Shown: positions 7,921 to 15,754 of the stretch, in pieces | How positions within the stretch are numbered: the first letter of the stretch is position 1 | How the letters are laid out: each line of letters begins with the position of its first letter | Notes under the pieces: generated by a model | Databases searched by the model: none | Told to the model about the DNA's origin: nothing | The model's input: the letters and a program-made list of their open reading frames with translations, nothing else | Source of the DNA: Motiliproteus sp036960405 | GTDB lineage: Bacteria; Pseudomonadota; Gammaproteobacteria; Pseudomonadales; Balneatricaceae | Direction of reading: 5' to 3' | Length of the DNA: 28,882 bases | NCBI GenBank assembly: GCA_036960405.1 | Contig: JBALWS010000047.1 | Coordinates: forward strand, 1 to 28,882 | Translations under genes and position numbers: made by a program

Positions 7921-9655
7921 GCAGATTGTCATGCGTCCAGTAGACGTGGCTCCAGGGCTTTCTCAGGCTGGCTTAGTGCCGCTGTTGCAGCGGATCTATA
8001 GCAGCCGTGGTGTCACCGACCCGCAGGAGTTGGATAACAGTCTTAAAGGCTTGTTGCCCTACCATTCTATGCGAGATATTGACTTAGCTGTAGCGCAGAT
8101 AAGTCAGGCGATTGTAGCGGGCGAGAGGATTCTGGTGGTCGGTGATTTTGACTGCGATGGGGCGACCAGTAGTGCACTGGCGGTGTCGGCTTTGCGGGCC
8201 TTGGGAGCAACTTGGGCGGGCTACTTGGTGCCGAATCGGTTTGAGTATGGCTATGGTCTGAGTCCTGAAATCGTAGCGGTAGCGTGCCAGCAAACGCCTG
8301 ACTTGTTGATTACAGTCGATAACGGCATCTCCAGTGTTGACGGGGTTAAAGCTGCCAAGGATGCGGGAATGCGCGTTGTGGTGACCGATCATCACCTGCC
8401 CGGCGATGAACTGCCCGAGGCCGATGCGCTGGTCAACCCGAATCAGCACGGTTGCGAATTTAGCGGCAAAAACACCTGCGGGGTCGGGGTGATCTTTTAT
8501 GTGATGACGGCGGTTTGCCGTGATCTTCAGCAGCGTGGCTGGTTTGAATCACGGGGCATGGTGGTGCCCAATATGGCGGAGTTTTTGGATCTGGTGGCGT
8601 TGGGTACGGTGGCCGATGTGGTACCGCTGGATCGCAATAACCGAATTCTGGTCGATCAAGGGATGAAGCGTATTCGCGCGGGGCGTTGCCGTCCGGGCAT
8701 TCAGGCATTGGCTGAGATCGCTGGGCGAACGTTGTCGAAGTTGGTGGCATCTGACCTAGGGTTTGCCATCGCACCAAGGCTTAACGCCGCAGGTCGGCTC
8801 GAAGATATGTCGATCGGTATCGAGTGTCTACTGGCACCAAGTGTTGACCAGGCCAAGCAGTTAGCGCTGCAGCTCGATGAGCTAAATCAGGACCGTAAAC
8901 AGATCGAGCAACAGATGCAGTCTCAGGCGTTGGCGATTCTAGCCAAGATGGAGTTGGCCAGCGATGAGTCGCTGCCCTTTGGTATCACTTTGTTTGATCC
9001 GGGCTGGCACGAAGGTGTGATCGGGATTCTGGCGTCGCGAATTAAAGAGCGCCTGCACCGGCCGGTGATCGCCTTTGCCGAAGCCGAAGGCGGCCAGGTG
9101 AAAGGTTCGGCGCGATCGATCCCCGGGCTGCATATACGCGATACCCTCGATGCTATTGCGGCGCGCCACCCTGATATATTGAATAAGTTTGGTGGCCATG
9201 CGATGGCCGCCGGGATGAGTCTGGATCGGGCTCGGTTCGAGCAGTTCCAGCAAGCCTTTGATGACGAGGTGCGGCGACGATTGCAGCCCGAGCAGCTACT
9301 GGCGCGGATTGAAACCGATGGCCCGCTAACGGTTGCCGAGATGTCACTTGAGACGGCTCAGCAACTGCGTCAAGGTGGCCCTTGGGGGCAGATGTTTCCC
9401 GAGCCTTCGTTCGAGGGTGTGTTTGAACTGGTTCAACAGCGGATTGTCGGCGAGCGGCATCTCAAGTTGGTGTTGGCGGAGCCCGGAAACAGTGCCGGGT
9501 TCTGCGTCGATGCCATCGCCTTTAATGTCGATCTGGATACCTGGCCCTGCGAGGCGCCGCAGGCACGTTTGGCTTATAAACTCGATATCAACGAGTTCAG
9601 GGGGCGGGTCTCGTTGCAGTTAATGGTCGACTATCTCGAGCCTATCTGGCCATGA
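7913..9655 (+). CDS. recJ: Single-stranded-DNA-specific exonuclease RecJ
   Basis: A 580-residue 5'-3' single-strand exonuclease used in RecF-pathway recombination, mismatch repair and base excision repair. DHH-family motifs are all present: DFDCDG (residues 78-83), TVDNGIS, VVTDHHLP (DHH at 159-161) and LGTVADVVPL. The DHHA1 region has HEGVIGILASRI and GGHAMAAGMSL, followed by a C-terminal OB-like domain. GTG at 7913 is preferred: AGGGGA lies eight bases upstream and the translation then begins DKQIVMRPVD, aligning with the E. coli start. TTG at 7907 is only two bases from that site. The start overlaps the end of the YdcF-like gene by eight bases, which suggests coupled translation. It converges on the next gene with a 12-base gap and no terminator. 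Confidence 0.96.
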   Translation: MDKQIVMRPVDVAPGLSQAGLVPLLQRIYSSRGVTDPQELDNSLKGLLPYHSMRDIDLAVAQISQAIVAGERILVVGDFDCDGATSSALAVSALRALGATWAGYLVPNRFEYGYGLSPEIVAVACQQTPDLLITVDNGISSVDGVKAAKDAGMRVVVTDHHLPGDELPEADALVNPNQHGCEFSGKNTCGVGVIFYVMTAVCRDLQQRGWFESRGMVVPNMAEFLDLVALGTVADVVPLDRNNRILVDQGMKRIRAGRCRPGIQALAEIAGRTLSKLVASDLGFAIAPRLNAAGRLEDMSIGIECLLAPSVDQAKQLALQLDELNQDRKQIEQQMQSQALAILAKMELASDESLPFGITLFDPGWHEGVIGILASRIKERLHRPVIAFAEAEGGQVKGSARSIPGLHIRDTLDAIAARHPDILNKFGGHAMAAGMSLDRARFEQFQQAFDDEVRRRLQPEQLLARIETDGPLTVAEMSLETAQQLRQGGPWGQMFPEPSFEGVFELVQQRIVGERHLKLVLAEPGNSAGFCVDAIAFNVDLDTWPCEAPQARLAYKLDINEFRGRVSLQLMVDYLEPIWP

Positions 9656-9667
9656 TGGCCCGCTCGC

Positions 9668-11275
9668 TCACCACAGTTCGGAGTCATTATCGATCACCTT
9701 GTGGGTGGGGTTGACCGGCACACGGATGCTGAAAGTGGCGCCTTGTCCACGGGTGCCGCGACAACTGATTTTCCCTTGCAGCAGGTTGGTAATCAGTCGA
9801 TAGACCACATGGGTGCCGAGACCGCTACCGCTGCGTTCGTTTTGACTGGCCACAAAGGGTTCAAAAATTCGCGGTAAGATTGGTTCCGGCACGCCTCGGC
9901 CGTTATCGCTGTACTCTATAAGCAGCTCTTCGGAGTGGCGTTGAATCTTGATCTGTATTGTCTTTTTCCTATCCGCTAGTTTCCGTTGATCGCCGCTAAA
10001 GCCGTGTTGTAATGAATTGTCGATCAGTTGGCTGAAGACCTGTTTCCAGCTATCCGGGTAGGAGACGACTTCTAAATTCGGATCGCATTGCAACTCAAGG
10101 TCAACCTGTTGCTGCTGCAGTCGTTCGGCAAAGGGTTGTTCGACCTGGTCGAGCAATTGAAGCATGTTGATCCGATGGCGGTTGACGGTGTGCGGGTCAA
10201 CGGCGATAAGCCGGAATGCGGTGGTCAGGTCGGCCATCTGCTGCAGGTTGCCATGGATCTGGTTGCTCTGCTGGCGGACTCGGTCGATCGTCTCTTTGCT
10301 AGTGTGATCAATGCCTTCCAGTTCGCGGTTTATCTGAGTGGCGATCTCTAGGCCTTTGCTGACCGGTTTGTCTATCTCTTGGGCGATACCGCTAACCAAT
10401 TCACCTAGCGCCGCCATCTTCTCGGTTTCGACCAGGCGGTCTTTGGTTTGAGTCAGTTCTTCGAGTGCTTCTGAAAGCCTGTCGTTAGTATGTTTGAGTG
10501 TCGCGGTACGGTATTTGACCCGTTGCTCTAGCTCTTCGTTGAGCTGTTCCAGAGCCTGCTGAGCCTTCTTCTTATCATTGAGTTGCTTGCGGATGTTGTT
10601 ACGCATCTGATTCAGCGTATCGGTTAACTGATCGAGCGAGTCAGCCCCCTCTTTTCTTAGCAGACTGGGCTCGAGCTGTATACCCTCGTCAAGGTTATTC
10701 AAACCCAACTGGCGGGTGTAGCGTGCCAGGGTGTTGAGGTGGGTAACGATCAGATAGTGGACGATCAACAAGATACAGATCGAAACCAAGAAGGTCTTGA
10801 TTGCCTGGCTGCCAAGGATGATAAAAAACTTTTCCAGCAGTCGTTGGTAGACATTGTCGAGGGTGGCACCGACCTTGAGTTCGCCCACCAGAGTGTCGCG
10901 GTAGAACAAGCTGAATTCGCGTTGGATAGGTAGGTCGATACTGGCATTGCCGCGGTAAAATACAGCTTCTTGTTTGTCGGCGACGATCTCTGTGATCGAA
11001 GCAAAGCCGATATCCTGCAGTTTCATGATGCCATCGAGTTGGATCGCAATTTGATCCTTATCGAGTTTCCACAGACTCGATGCCAACGAATCCAGGTAGC
11101 CCGCTTCGATCGATTCGATACCTTGTTGGATATCGGCAAGGTCTTTTCGGTAATCCCAGAATAGCTGGATGGCGGTGCTTAGCACGGCCAGTATGGTGCT
11201 GCACAACAGGATATAGACCAGCAGCCGGTATGACAGCAGGTTGTCTTGACGGTGTTTAAGGTAATGTTTTAGCAA
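9668..11275 (-). CDS. Membrane histidine-kinase-like protein lacking the phosphoacceptor histidine
   Basis: A 535-residue sensor. Domains in order: membrane segment about 17-40; periplasmic sensor about 41-160 (SLASSLWKLDKDQIAIQLDGI, a type seen in many HAMP-linked kinases); second membrane segment about 162-182; HAMP; coiled coil about 230-290; HisKA-like region; HATPase domain. The HisKA motif reads GELVSGIAQEIDKP, where family members have GIAHEIN-P, so the His is Gln at residue 299 (codon CAA, 10381-10379). ATP-binding boxes remain: IDNSLQHGF (N box), DNGRGVP (G1), FEPF, GSGLGTHVV (G2). The start is TTG with a weak upstream GGAT and no better option. No response regulator is adjacent. It may act as a phosphatase, scaffold or pseudokinase, or use another residue; this is inference. 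Confidence 0.85.
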   Translation of the reverse strand: MLKHYLKHRQDNLLSYRLLVYILLCSTILAVLSTAIQLFWDYRKDLADIQQGIESIEAGYLDSLASSLWKLDKDQIAIQLDGIMKLQDIGFASITEIVADKQEAVFYRGNASIDLPIQREFSLFYRDTLVGELKVGATLDNVYQRLLEKFFIILGSQAIKTFLVSICILLIVHYLIVTHLNTLARYTRQLGLNNLDEGIQLEPSLLRKEGADSLDQLTDTLNQMRNNIRKQLNDKKKAQQALEQLNEELEQRVKYRTATLKHTNDRLSEALEELTQTKDRLVETEKMAALGELVSGIAQEIDKPVSKGLEIATQINRELEGIDHTSKETIDRVRQQSNQIHGNLQQMADLTTAFRLIAVDPHTVNRHRINMLQLLDQVEQPFAERLQQQQVDLELQCDPNLEVVSYPDSWKQVFSQLIDNSLQHGFSGDQRKLADRKKTIQIKIQRHSEELLIEYSDNGRGVPEPILPRIFEPFVASQNERSGSGLGTHVVYRLITNLLQGKISCRGTRGQGATFSIRVPVNPTHKVIDNDSELW

Positions 11276-11407
11276 TCTGGCATGATCCGTAATTCGGTAC
11301 TAATCGCTTGCTACTTATGGACAGTAGCAGAGATTATCGATATCCGGAAAGGCTGTGGGGAGGTTTGGGGCTAAATTAGCCAGAAAGTGGAATAAATACA
11401 AAGCAAA

Positions 11408-11437
11408 GATGCCAAATTCAGGACTGAATTTGGCATC
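11408..11437 (-). terminator. Terminator of the ETF-quinone oxidoreductase gene
   Basis: A perfect 14-base inverted repeat, GATGCCAAATTCAG (11408-11421) and CTGAATTTGGCATC (11424-11437), 17 bases past the stop codon. On the minus strand it is followed by TTTGCTTTG, a broken T tract, so termination may be partial. Confidence 0.75.
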
Positions 11438-11453
11438 TCATCGGGTGCTTGAT

Positions 11454-13106
11454 TTACATATTCGGGTAGTTGGGACCGCCGGCACCTTCCGGAGTGACCC
11501 AGGTGATGTTTTGGGATGGATCTTTGATGTCGCAAGTTTTGCAGTGAACGCAGTTTTGCGAATTGATCTGGAAGCTCTTGCTGCCGCTCTCGTCTTCGAC
11601 GATTTCGTAGACACCTGCCGGGCAGAAACGCTGGGCTGGCTCGTCGTACAGCGGTAGGTTGCGCTCCAGTGGAATGGACGCATCCTTGAGCTTGAGGTGA
11701 CAAGGCTGGTCTTCTTCGTGGTTGGTATTGGAGAGGAATACCGAAGACAGCTTGTCAAAGCTGATCACACCGTCGGGCTTGGGATAGTCGATCTTATTGC
11801 ACTCGGCTGCCGGCTTCATCTGAGCATAGTCGGGGTTGCGATCGTGCAGCGTGAACGGCAGTTTACCCTTGAACCAGTTCTGATCCAGATAGTTGAATGC
11901 GCCGCCCAGAGTCATGCCGAATTTGTGCATCGCCGGACCAAAGTTGCGGGTGCGATGCAGTTCATCGTTAACCCAGCTGGCATCGAAATTATCGCTGTAC
12001 TGAGTCAGCTCACCGACACCGGCGGTATTGCTTCGCAGCGCTTCGACGACAGTGTCCGCTGCGACCATCCCGCTCTTCATCGCAGTATGGGTGCCTTTGA
12101 TCTTGGCGAAGTTAAGAGTACCCGCGTCGCAGCCGATGACCAGTCCGCCGGGGAACGTCATTTTGGGTAGGGCGTTGAAGCCGCCCTTGGTGATCGCACG
12201 CGCGCCGTATGAAACCCGCTTGCCGCCTTCTAGATACTGCTTGAACACCGGGTGGTGTTTCATTCGCTGCATCTCGTCGAATGGGCTCAGATAGGGGTTG
12301 GAATAGCTCAGATCGGTAATCAAGCCCAATACCACCTGGTTGTTCTCGGCGTGGTACAGGAATGAGCCGCCTGGTGCGTTCTTGCCTAGCGGCCAGCCGG
12401 CTCCGTGAAGTACTAGGCCTGGCTTGTGCTTGGCGGGGTCGATATCCCATAGCTCTTTGATACCGATGCCGTAATGTTGTGGGTCGGCGTCTTTGTCGAG
12501 CTGAAATTTTTCGATCAGTTCTTTGCCAAGATGGCCGCGACAGCCTTCGGCAAACAGGGTTTGTTTGGCGTGCAGTTCCATGCCCGGCATGTAGCTGTCT
12601 TTGGGCTCGCCGTTTTCACCTACGCCCATGTCGCCGGTGGCGATCCCTTTGACGGCGCCGTCTTGGTGGTAAAGAATTTCCGATGCGGCAAACCCGGGGA
12701 AGATCTCAACCCCCAGTGATTCGGCTTGCTCGGCCAGCCAGCGGCATAGGTTGCCGACGCTGATGACGTAGTTGCCGTCGTTGTGCATGGTTGCAGGAAC
12801 CAAAGCATTGGGCACCTTGGTGGCCTTTTGTTCGTCTTTAAACAGGTAGATCTCATCACCGCTAACCGGTGCGCCCAGCGTGAAGCCCAGCTCTTGCCAG
12901 TTGGGGAATAGCTCGTTCAGGGCGCGGGGTTCAAATACCGCACCGGAGAGGATATGGGCGCCGACTTCGGAGCCTTTCTCTACGACACAAACCATTAGCT
13001 CTTGCTCGTTGGCTTGAGCTTGTTGCATTAGACGGCACGCCGCAGACAGGCCTGCAGGCCCTGCACCGACTATGACGACATCAAATTCCATCGCTTCGCG
13101 TTCCAC
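11454..13106 (-). CDS. Electron-transfer flavoprotein-ubiquinone oxidoreductase
   Basis: A 550-residue FAD and [4Fe-4S] membrane-associated enzyme that passes electrons from reduced ETF to ubiquinone, linking fatty-acid and amino-acid oxidation to respiration. The FAD-binding motif VIVGAGPAGLSAA is at the N-terminus. The cluster cysteines are C495 (FCPAGVYE), C519, C522 and C525 (NCVHCKTC) near the C-terminus. The length matches proteobacterial relatives. GTG at 13106 is chosen over a far upstream TTG because AGGAG lies six bases before it and the sequence then reads VEREAMEFDVV, as is usual for the family. It is transcribed divergently from etfBA, an arrangement also known in Pseudomonas. 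Sometimes named etfD. Confidence 0.96.
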   Translation of the reverse strand: MEREAMEFDVVIVGAGPAGLSAACRLMQQAQANEQELMVCVVEKGSEVGAHILSGAVFEPRALNELFPNWQELGFTLGAPVSGDEIYLFKDEQKATKVPNALVPATMHNDGNYVISVGNLCRWLAEQAESLGVEIFPGFAASEILYHQDGAVKGIATGDMGVGENGEPKDSYMPGMELHAKQTLFAEGCRGHLGKELIEKFQLDKDADPQHYGIGIKELWDIDPAKHKPGLVLHGAGWPLGKNAPGGSFLYHAENNQVVLGLITDLSYSNPYLSPFDEMQRMKHHPVFKQYLEGGKRVSYGARAITKGGFNALPKMTFPGGLVIGCDAGTLNFAKIKGTHTAMKSGMVAADTVVEALRSNTAGVGELTQYSDNFDASWVNDELHRTRNFGPAMHKFGMTLGGAFNYLDQNWFKGKLPFTLHDRNPDYAQMKPAAECNKIDYPKPDGVISFDKLSSVFLSNTNHEEDQPCHLKLKDASIPLERNLPLYDEPAQRFCPAGVYEIVEDESGSKSFQINSQNCVHCKTCDIKDPSQNITWVTPEGAGGPNYPNM

Positions 13107-13182
13107 AGCCTTCTCCTGTTTGTTTGATTTTAATGACGGCGATTTGCTGTGATCCAAGTGGGTTCACAGCTCGAGATGGGTG

Positions 13183-13212
13183 ATTGTAAGTAAAAACCCC
13201 TATTTTTTGCAA
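13183..13212 (-). promoter_or_regulatory. Candidate sigma-70 promoter for the ETF-quinone oxidoreductase gene
   Basis: On the minus strand TTGCAA (13212-13207), an 18-base spacer, then TACAAT (13188-13183). The implied leader is about 70 bases. Confidence 0.45.
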
Positions 13213-13219
13213 GAACCAT

Positions 13220-13248
13220 TTGCATAGAATAATTCACGATGATATTTT
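13220..13248 (+). promoter_or_regulatory. Candidate sigma-70 promoter for etfBA
   Basis: TTGCAT (13220-13225), 17-base spacer, TATTTT (13243-13248). Both hexamers are imperfect. The implied transcript would include a leader hairpin: GTGCCTGAG (13282-13290) pairs with CTCGGGCAC (13300-13308), with one G-T pair. Confidence 0.35.
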
Positions 13249-13359
13249 ACTAGGGAAATTACTTACTGAATGTTTTCCATGGTGCCTGAGTTTTTACCTC
13301 TCGGGCACTCTTTCATACAGCTCCCTAAGCAGGGATCAGTACAACAAACGAGGAACTCT

Positions 13360-14109
13360 ATGAAAGTTCTAGTCGCTGTAAAACGAGTGATTGACTATAA
13401 CGTCAAAGCTCGAGTCAAGAGTGATCAAACGGGTGTCGATCTAGCCAACGTTAAAATGGCCATGAACCCGTTCTGTGAAATTGCCGTTGAAGAAGCCGTT
13501 CGCTTGAAAGAGAAGGGCGCTGCCGACGAGATCATTGTCGTGTCCATCGGCCCTAAGGCTGCCCAAGAGCAGATTCGTACCGCGCTGGCGCTCGGCGCCG
13601 ACCGCGGTATCCAGATCGAAACCGATGTCGAGCTTGAGTCTCTCACCGTGGCTAAATTGCTGGCCAAAGTGGTCGAGGAAGAGCAGCCTGGTCTAGTCAT
13701 TCTGGGTAAGCAGTCGATCGATTCTGATAATAACCAAACCGGCCAGATGCTTGGTGCACTGACCGATATGCCGCAAGGTACTTTTGCTTCAGAAGTTAAT
13801 GTGGCTGACGGCAAGGTGGCCGTTACGCGTGAGGTAGATGGTGGTCTGCAGACCGTCTCGTTGAACCTTCCTGCTATCGTCACCACCGATCTGCGTTTGA
13901 ACGAGCCGCGTTACGCTTCACTGCCGAATATCATGAAGGCCAAGCGTAAGCCGCTGGATAGCAAAACTCCGGCTGACTACGGTGTCGATACTTCGCCGCG
14001 CTTGACCGTGCTGAAGGTTGAATCTCCGGCTGAGCGTCAGGCGGGAATCATCGTGGGCAGTGTTGATGAGCTGGTCGAAAAACTGAAGAACGAAGCGAAG
14101 GTGATCTGA
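13360..14109 (+). CDS. etfB: Electron transfer flavoprotein beta subunit
   Basis: A 249-residue subunit, the usual ETF-beta length. It begins KVLVAVKRVIDYNVKARV, typical of the family, and carries the adenine-nucleotide fold with KMAMNPFCEIAVEEAVRLKE and GKQSIDSDNNQTGQML. ETF-beta holds AMP and with EtfA forms the FAD-containing soluble carrier that takes electrons from acyl-CoA dehydrogenases. The ATG at 13360 has GAGGAA five bases upstream. A longer in-frame reading from 13270 would cross the leader hairpin and is rejected. It is one base from etfA, so the pair is co-translated. The partner quinone oxidoreductase is the divergent gene next door. Confidence 0.97.
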   Translation: MKVLVAVKRVIDYNVKARVKSDQTGVDLANVKMAMNPFCEIAVEEAVRLKEKGAADEIIVVSIGPKAAQEQIRTALALGADRGIQIETDVELESLTVAKLLAKVVEEEQPGLVILGKQSIDSDNNQTGQMLGALTDMPQGTFASEVNVADGKVAVTREVDGGLQTVSLNLPAIVTTDLRLNEPRYASLPNIMKAKRKPLDSKTPADYGVDTSPRLTVLKVESPAERQAGIIVGSVDELVEKLKNEAKVI

Positions 14110-14110
14110 G

Positions 14111-15037
14111 ATGGGTATTCTTGTAATAGCTGAACATGACAATGCTACTCTGAAAGGCGCAACGCTTAATACGGTTGCGGCTGCACAGGCTATCGGTGGC
14201 GATATAGACCTACTGGTTGCCGGTGAAAATTGCGCAGCAGCGGCTGAAGAAGCTGCCAAAGTGAGTGGTGTTAGCAGGGTACTGGTAGCTGATAACGCTG
14301 CCTATGCGCACCAGCTGGCCGAGAACATGGCGTTGTTGGTCACCGATCTCGGTGCTGGTTACAGCCATATTTTGGCTTCCGCAACGACTACCGGTAAGAA
14401 CTTCCTACCTCGGGTGGCGGCTAAGTTAGACGTGGTACAGATCTCTGAGATCGTTAGTGTTGAGAGCGCCGATACCTTCAAGCGTCCTATCTATGCCGGT
14501 AACGCCATCGCAACCGTTCAATCGAGCGATAGCATTAAGGTGATTACGGTACGTGCTACCGCATTTGACCCGGTCGCGACCGATGGTAGTGCTAGCGTCG
14601 AGGCCGTTGCTGCGGCTCATGACGCGGGCATTTCGGCCTTCGTTAAAGAGGAACTGGCGGTATCGGATCGTCCAGAGCTGACCGCCGCCAAGGTGATCAT
14701 TTCGGGCGGCCGCGGTATGGGCAACGGTGAGAACTTCGGTTTACTGGAGAAGGTAGCCGACAAGCTCGGTGCGGCCGTGGGCGCATCGCGTGCTGCGGTT
14801 GATGCCGGCTTCGTACCGAACGATATGCAGGTCGGTCAGACTGGTAAGATCGTCGCGCCTGAGCTGTACATCGCGGTAGGTATCTCCGGTGCGATTCAGC
14901 ACCTGGCGGGTATGAAAGACTCTAAGTTTATCGTTGCGATCAACAAAGACGAAGAGGCGCCTATCTTTCAGGTGGCCGATTACGGTCTGGTTGCCGATCT
15001 GTTCGATGCGGTACCCGAGTTGGAATCCAAGCTCTAA
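14111..15037 (+). CDS. etfA: Electron transfer flavoprotein alpha subunit
   Basis: A 308-residue subunit that carries the FAD of the ETF heterodimer. The N-terminal domain (residues about 1-180) begins ILVIAEHDN. The C-terminal FAD domain shows ISGGRGMG, AAVGASRAAVDAGF, QVGQTGKIVAPELYIAVGISGAIQHLAGM and INKDEEAPIFQVADYG, the family signature. The ATG follows the etfB stop codon by one base; AAGGTG within the end of etfB serves as its ribosome site. Transcription ends at the bidirectional hairpin about 20 bases downstream. Confidence 0.97.
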   Translation: MGILVIAEHDNATLKGATLNTVAAAQAIGGDIDLLVAGENCAAAAEEAAKVSGVSRVLVADNAAYAHQLAENMALLVTDLGAGYSHILASATTTGKNFLPRVAAKLDVVQISEIVSVESADTFKRPIYAGNAIATVQSSDSIKVITVRATAFDPVATDGSASVEAVAAAHDAGISAFVKEELAVSDRPELTAAKVIISGGRGMGNGENFGLLEKVADKLGAAVGASRAAVDAGFVPNDMQVGQTGKIVAPELYIAVGISGAIQHLAGMKDSKFIVAINKDEEAPIFQVADYGLVADLFDAVPELESKL

Positions 15038-15056
15038 GTAGCGCTTAGGTACGACG

Positions 15057-15084
15057 AAAAAAGCCCGGTTCGCCGGGCTTTTTT
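15057..15084. terminator. Bidirectional terminator between etfA and the response regulator gene
   Basis: A6-GCCCGG, loop TTCG, CCGGGC-T6. It is symmetrical, so it gives a T6 tail on both strands and can stop etfBA (plus) and the response-regulator transcript (minus). Confidence 0.92.
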
Positions 15085-15110
15085 GTGGCAGCAGGTTTGT
15101 TAGGGTAGGC

Positions 15111-15749
15111 TCAGTGTTTGGCTAACAACACTTTCAATGCGTCGATCCGGTGCGCTTGGTTGACCAGGTCGGCCAAGCTATCGGCGTTCATTTTTGCCAT
15201 CACTCGTGCCCGGTGGACCTCGACCGTTTTCGGGCTGATATCGAGGGCTTCGGCAATTTTCTTGTTTGCCATGCCCACCACCACTAGCTCCATCACCTGT
15301 TTTTCCCGTTTGCTGAGAGTGTTCCAGTGCTCGGATAGTTGGTGGTGCAGATGTTGATCTTGATGCCACTGCTCGGCTAACTGCATCGCTTTGTCGATAT
15401 GCTCGAGCAATACCTGATCGTCAAACGGCTTCTCGATGAAATCTAGGGCGCCATTTTTAATCGCGCTGACCGCCACCGGAATATCGCCGTGACCGGTGAG
15501 TATCAACGTTGGAATCTTGATATCGCGCCGAATCAGTTCCTGTTGCAGTGCCAGACCGCTCATTCCAGGCATACGGATATCGAGCAGTAAACAGCCGGGA
15601 TCACCGTTGTAGCCTTCCAAAAAGGCCTCTCCGGAGGGGAAGGTATGGATCTGAAAAGGGGTTGATTCGAGCAACCAGGAGAGCGAATCACGAAAAGCGT
15701 CGTCGTCATCAACAACAAAAACGCTCAGAACCGATGAGGTTTTATTCAT
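15111..15749 (-). CDS. FixJ-type LuxR-family response regulator
   Basis: A 212-residue cytoplasmic regulator. The receiver domain (about 1-125) has the acidic pocket VVDDDDAFR, phospho-acceptor D57 in LLLDIRMPGMSG, the conserved Thr in LILTGHGD and Lys in FIEKPF. The C-terminal LuxR-type helix-turn-helix (about 140-200) reads LSKREKQVMELVVVGMANKKIAEALDIS in part, followed by KTVEVHRARVMAKM. This is the FixJ/TodT/StyR class. Its ATG is five bases after the stop of the PAS kinase gene, so it is almost certainly that kinase's partner and co-transcribed. Target genes cannot be read; nhaA and the MCE operon upstream are candidates by position. A bidirectional terminator follows. Confidence 0.93.
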   Translation of the reverse strand: MNKTSSVLSVFVVDDDDAFRDSLSWLLESTPFQIHTFPSGEAFLEGYNGDPGCLLLDIRMPGMSGLALQQELIRRDIKIPTLILTGHGDIPVAVSAIKNGALDFIEKPFDDQVLLEHIDKAMQLAEQWHQDQHLHHQLSEHWNTLSKREKQVMELVVVGMANKKIAEALDISPKTVEVHRARVMAKMNADSLADLVNQAHRIDALKVLLAKH

Positions 15750-15754
15750 AACTA

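Noticed and set aside
9648..9660. GGCCAT-G-ATGGCC palindrome at the end of recJ as a terminator
   Set aside because: The arms are only six bases and no T tract follows on either strand.
13107..13157. TTG start upstream for the ETF-quinone oxidoreductase
   Set aside because: It adds a Ser/Lys-rich stretch not seen in the family; GTG at 13106 has AGGAG at ideal spacing.
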